Below, piece by piece: positions 60,749 to 64,000 of a stretch of DNA of 64,000 nt. Position 1 is the first letter of the stretch; the number at the start of each line of letters is the position of its first letter. A program made the position numbers and the translations under genes. Under the pieces are notes generated by a model that was given only the letters and a program-made list of their open reading frames with translations, was not told where the DNA came from and made no database searches. The stretch covers positions 124,653 through 188,652 of the forward strand of contig JTDE01000724.1 in NCBI GenBank assembly GCA_014338405.1. Reading direction: 5' to 3'. The stretch comes from Paragonimus skrjabini miyazakii (lineage: Eukaryota > Platyhelminthes > Trematoda > Plagiorchiida > Troglotrematidae).

Positions 60749-61557
60749 GTAAGATAAGAGATGTGTAATTGAATGTAAAAGAAACAGAGGTTTGCGGAAG
60801 TCACTAGTGGAAATTCGCCGATTTAGGTTATTTCAAATTGAACACCACCCATACTTGACAGCAGTCTTCACATTCAGATAGGCTTTTCGGCAATCCCGTT
60901 GGCGTTGTGGTTAACACGCTAGTCTCAAAAGCACGAGGTCCAGATTAGAAACCAGATTACAAACACTGTAGAGCCCTAATAAGAGCGAAACTCAGGTCTG
61001 CTGCTTCCTTTCGAAATGTACTGGCCGATAATTTACAGAAATAACAAATATTATGGACCAAGGGATTAAAAAGACGAGCGGGAGGGAAACTACGAGATAC
61101 AGACTACTGAAGGGAACACAGACCCGGAAATATTCACAGCGTCTGTACTTCAGAGAGCTGCAAGAACAAAATACGTCAACTGATGAAACATGACCTAAAA
61201 GATGGTTAAATAGTTTCGAAATCAGCTAAAATTGCTAACTACCCAAGACCCATGTGATTTACTTTTTCGGTCACTGCGAAACAAAGCTTGCATTTTGTGG
61301 TTGGTGTATTCTTCGATTCAGGCGAACTATGGTTTATCAGTACTAGTAAACTAACTAGTCGATCGAATGCGATAACAACTATGTGGCCGTTCCCCATGGA
61401 AACGTTCAACAAACGACATATTGCTAGAATGGCATAAGTATGATAAGACGGACATTTGACCTATCACTTAAAATGAAATCTATCATTTATTACAGACGGG
61501 CTGGAAACACCAATTTCACTCACGGTCTAATCAAAATATCAAAGTTGAGTTACTCAC
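60749..61557. other. No confident gene; tRNA-like head near 60905
   Basis: gttggcgttgtggttaacac at about 60900 with aagcacgaggtccagatt downstream resembles a tRNA-derived head with a damaged box B. Confidence 0.35.
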
Positions 61558-61847
61558 ATAACAAATCGTTTTATTCAAAAAGGATTTCACGAACTCGTCT
61601 ATTTCCACAATGAATCCCAGTATCGCTTTGTATGAAATTAAGCTTCTGAAGGCGTTAACAGTAGCTGGTCCAGATTGGTTTTTCTTCCTTGTTGAACTTA
61701 CAGTCATTGTTTTAGCCGTTTTCGGACAATTTTTAAGAATGAATAACCATGGAGCAAAGTAGATAAATGTTTGGAGAATTGTGATTGTTTCGGCTGTTGC
61801 GATAAACATATTTATTGTCCATAAATCAGTCGTTCGTTCTTTCGGTA
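61558..61847 (-). CDS. Possible internal exon, membrane-protein-like
   Basis: The minus frame is open for 290 nt between acceptor-like atttctccag|TACCG (exon starts 61847) and donor-like TTAT|GTGAGT (exon ends 61558). It encodes TTDLWTINMFIATAETITIL and TFIYFAPWLFILKNC, one or two probable membrane segments, followed by a basic stretch and IVEIDEFVKSFLNKT. An internal GTAAGT with a good acceptor 56 nt later could be a small intron, but removing it creates an early stop, so the unspliced reading is preferred. I do not recognise the family. Confidence 0.25.
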
Positions 61848-62694
61848 CTGGAGAAATATTCATTGTTATAAATTTGCCCAAATCAGTCGAAACATAGAGG
61901 AACTTACAATTCTTTTGACTTTAGGCCAATTTTCCTTATTTACTTAAGAATTCACTGAATATTGTTATTACGGACTATGTTTTTGTCTTCAAGTAACCGA
62001 AGATTTGCTTAGTGAACATCATGAAGGGTCTACTGTGAACAGGGAGTTTTACTTCATTCCACCTTTTCATTGATGGACAAAAGTGACTTGGCTGTGTGGT
62101 GCTGTTTTTGTTTTCTGAAACTCCTCTGGAACATTAGATAATAGTAGATGATTACAACTACTGAAACAAGTGGACCTGGTGAATCTCAACTAGTCAGAGA
62201 TTATTTATTTCGTCCGTTTTTGTGTGGGTTTCTTGGTAGGCCCACTGGCTGCTTACATCATCATGTACTCGTCTGAAAACAAGAAACTGGATGAAGTTGT
62301 AGAATATTCGAGTTGTTATCAAAGGTAGATAGTCAATACCTTCTGTGTAGTAGATTGTTCGAGAGATACCAAGAAGTTCCTAACAATGCTTATCAAAATC
62401 CATAGCAACATCATATTTTAGTAGAGTAGGTCAATAGGTAAATGAGCAAGAAGAAGACAAATATTGCGACGTAGTAACATTTCATTTACTCTCATCAGTT
62501 GCAAACGTAAAACATGCCAGTAATGTACGACAAAGAGGAACTAGACACGATTACATGCATACCAAGTATTATGTAAACACAACCAAGGCAACACGATATT
62601 TTGCCTCAGCCACTTTTATCCACATAATTTCGGCTGGTATGTTTTATTCCTACATTGCTTGAAGGACTCTTTTGAATTAACTGAAAGTTTAGAA
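61848..62694. other. No confident gene
   Basis: A plus frame at about 62196-62332 reads VGPLAAYIIMYSSENKKLDE and looks protein-like, but the acceptor side is poor. Otherwise nothing. Confidence 0.35.
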
Positions 62695-62985
62695 AACACT
62701 TAGGTCACAGCAACTAACAGAACACATCCTGAAAACGGTTGAAACAACTGATAACGCACTGGCTTCAACTGGGTGAACTGACTGCTGGAAACCAAACGTC
62801 ACCGAGTGTTAAATACCTCATGACAACACGTCACCAAGTTGACCCAGTAAACTCATTCATTATACTGTTGCGCAATAAAAACTCAAGGTTACTGGCTTTC
62901 CGCAGAGCCATGCTTATCAGAACTTACTAACCAACGTTAGGTGTACAAAAGTGATGGAGGCAATCTGTCGGGTTGCTATGGTCAT
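62695..62985 (+). mobile_element. PLE fragment: GIY-YIG C-terminus, decayed
   Basis: Segments in order: LTEHILKTVE, then (frame-shifted) SVKYLMTTRHQVDPVNSFII, LLAFRRAMLIRTY, an in-frame TAA, PTLGVQK, an in-frame TGA and WRQSVGLLW. These correspond one for one to KEHVPKWVQ, SSIGRHILSAGHNVD, FAEAVAINRF, LVLCVHKQ and LRLPW in the copy at 49836-50156. Dead remnant of a PLE 3' end; no RT nearby. Confidence 0.6.
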
Positions 62986-63699
62986 TAGTACATTATACTT
63001 GGTGTCCTTGTAGACGTGTCTAGTCCCTGTTTGTCCTTATTCGTATGATGTATATAATTGGCATATTTTATGTTTGTGATTGATGAGAGCAAACGGAAAG
63101 TTTACACATCGCAACATATGTCTTCTTACTCCTCCGAGGAAATAGTTAAAAAGAAATCGATGTTTCAAATAAACAAATGCTTTTGTTTGACTTGACAACC
63201 GGATGCAAAAGCAGATAAATCATTACAGCAAAACGCGGTTAGGAAGGAATGTTGCAGTTGTCAATAATGACAATTTCATAGCTGTGTGTCGTTTAGTTTT
63301 ACATGAAGTCTTATAAGGTAACTGCAAGCGCGAAAATACGTCATAGTTACGGAATTAACTACTTGACGAAATACTCGTTACTAATGCCTATTCCTAAAGG
63401 TTCATCAGTGAGAGTGTGGAGGGACAAGAACTGCGGTCTTTAGCTAACAATGTTGATAAGAAGAACGTCTAATTAGTATAACTGTTCAACGGGGGTTTGA
63501 CGCCGGAGTTGATAACAGGCCACAAAACTGTGCCTATCAACATAACCTGCTACACAAGTTCTATTTTCACATTTTACTTAGAACGGGCAGTACCGCTCCA
63601 TCTGAAATTTATTGCGTCAAATAATGTTGGTTCATTCTTAATCTGCTTCCTTAAATCATCTTCAGGTTTGGCAACTACTTTAATTAGCAGATAAGTTAG
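62986..63699. other. No recognisable gene or repeat
   Basis: Nothing recognised; a plus frame at 63497-63694 is unassigned. Confidence 0.4.
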
Positions 63700-63950
63700 A
63701 TGATGCAGTATTTGCCTGAACTTTTCATTACCGCAAAAATCCAGGTGATGTAATCAAAGTGTGACCGTCTGAAGTATCGATAGAAATCAAAACTTGACCG
63801 TTCTCAGTTAGGCTGATAGGCTCCGGTTGATGATGCAAAAAGCTCTCCCCGTGTCACAGTATCGATCGCAGTTGTACAACTGTGCCGGGATTGATGAGGT
63901 GATGCATTCTGTTTTACCAGAATTAAGCTGTGCTGTTCAGTGTACTAATT
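63700..63950 (-). mobile_element. PLE fragment: GIY-YIG C-terminal half, decayed
   Basis: On the minus strand SSIPAQLYNCDRYCDTGRAF and FCIINRSLSA match the same region of the element at 18801-21191 (LAHLDDCD then RAFCIIYRAPT). At DNA level gatgatgcaaaa at 63829 aligns with 19184. Stops follow almost at once. It belongs to the same subfamily as the inverted-arm element. Confidence 0.5.
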
Positions 63951-63975
63951 ATTCATGATAAGCGCTACGTTATCC

Positions 63976-64000
63976 TATATATATATATATATATATATAT
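63976..64000 (+). repeat. TA dinucleotide microsatellite, runs off the window
   Basis: At least 12 TA units to the last base; the true length cannot be seen. Confidence 0.95.

Noticed and set aside
1..64000. CRISPR arrays, rRNA genes, bacterial operons, ribosome binding sites
   Set aside because: None seen; base composition, splice-like signals and retroelements indicate eukaryotic nuclear DNA.

Overview
The window looks like nuclear DNA of a flatworm, most likely a digenean fluke; that taxonomic call is inference. What the sequence shows directly is AT-rich DNA without operons or long intact genes, two 100-base N gaps (assembly joins), tRNA-headed SINEs, and many decayed retroelement pieces. 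The dominant recognisable class is the Penelope-like element (PLE) with a GIY-YIG endonuclease tail. I recognise no complete host gene. A few weak exon-like stretches with good splice signals are listed at low confidence.

Layout. 1-8 kb: a tRNA-headed SINE at the left edge, a possible host exon on the minus strand (1495-1663), a PLE endonuclease tail (2560-2838), an unusual back-to-back pair of tRNA-like elements between 13-bp direct repeats (6512-6973), and a second copy of the first SINE (7770-8010). 8-16 kb: a PLE RT scrap (8405-8760), the first N gap, a 15-bp tandem repeat, a minus-strand non-LTR retrotransposon RT (14080-15260) and a degraded IS630/Tc1-type transposase start (15600-15970). 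17-24 kb: a plus-strand non-LTR RT (17650-18670), a PLE bounded by 356-bp inverted arms (18801-21191), and the second N gap. 25-34 kb: half of a dispersed repeat pair, a spliced Cys-rich gene candidate (28895-29859), and a long decayed PLE RT (32382-33540). 38-43 kb: the best-preserved PLE (38862-41279), with a perfect 12-bp target-site duplication and an inverted partial copy of its own tail, then a second transposase relic (42436-42945). 46-64 kb: another full SINE copy, a PLE whose RT and endonuclease parts lie in opposite orientations (49395-50156), further PLE tails (53305, 62695, 63700), the second half of the dispersed repeat, tRNA-like heads and a terminal TA microsatellite.

How the parts relate. 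There is no pathway here. The shared theme is repeated integration of PLEs, which appear at nine sites, in at least two subfamilies, as both complete-looking and truncated copies. The most interesting architecture is that the two most complete PLEs have the same plan: a body whose sense 3' side faces outward at the left, joined at its 5' end to an inverted copy of part of its own 3' half, so that tail-side sequence faces outward at both ends.
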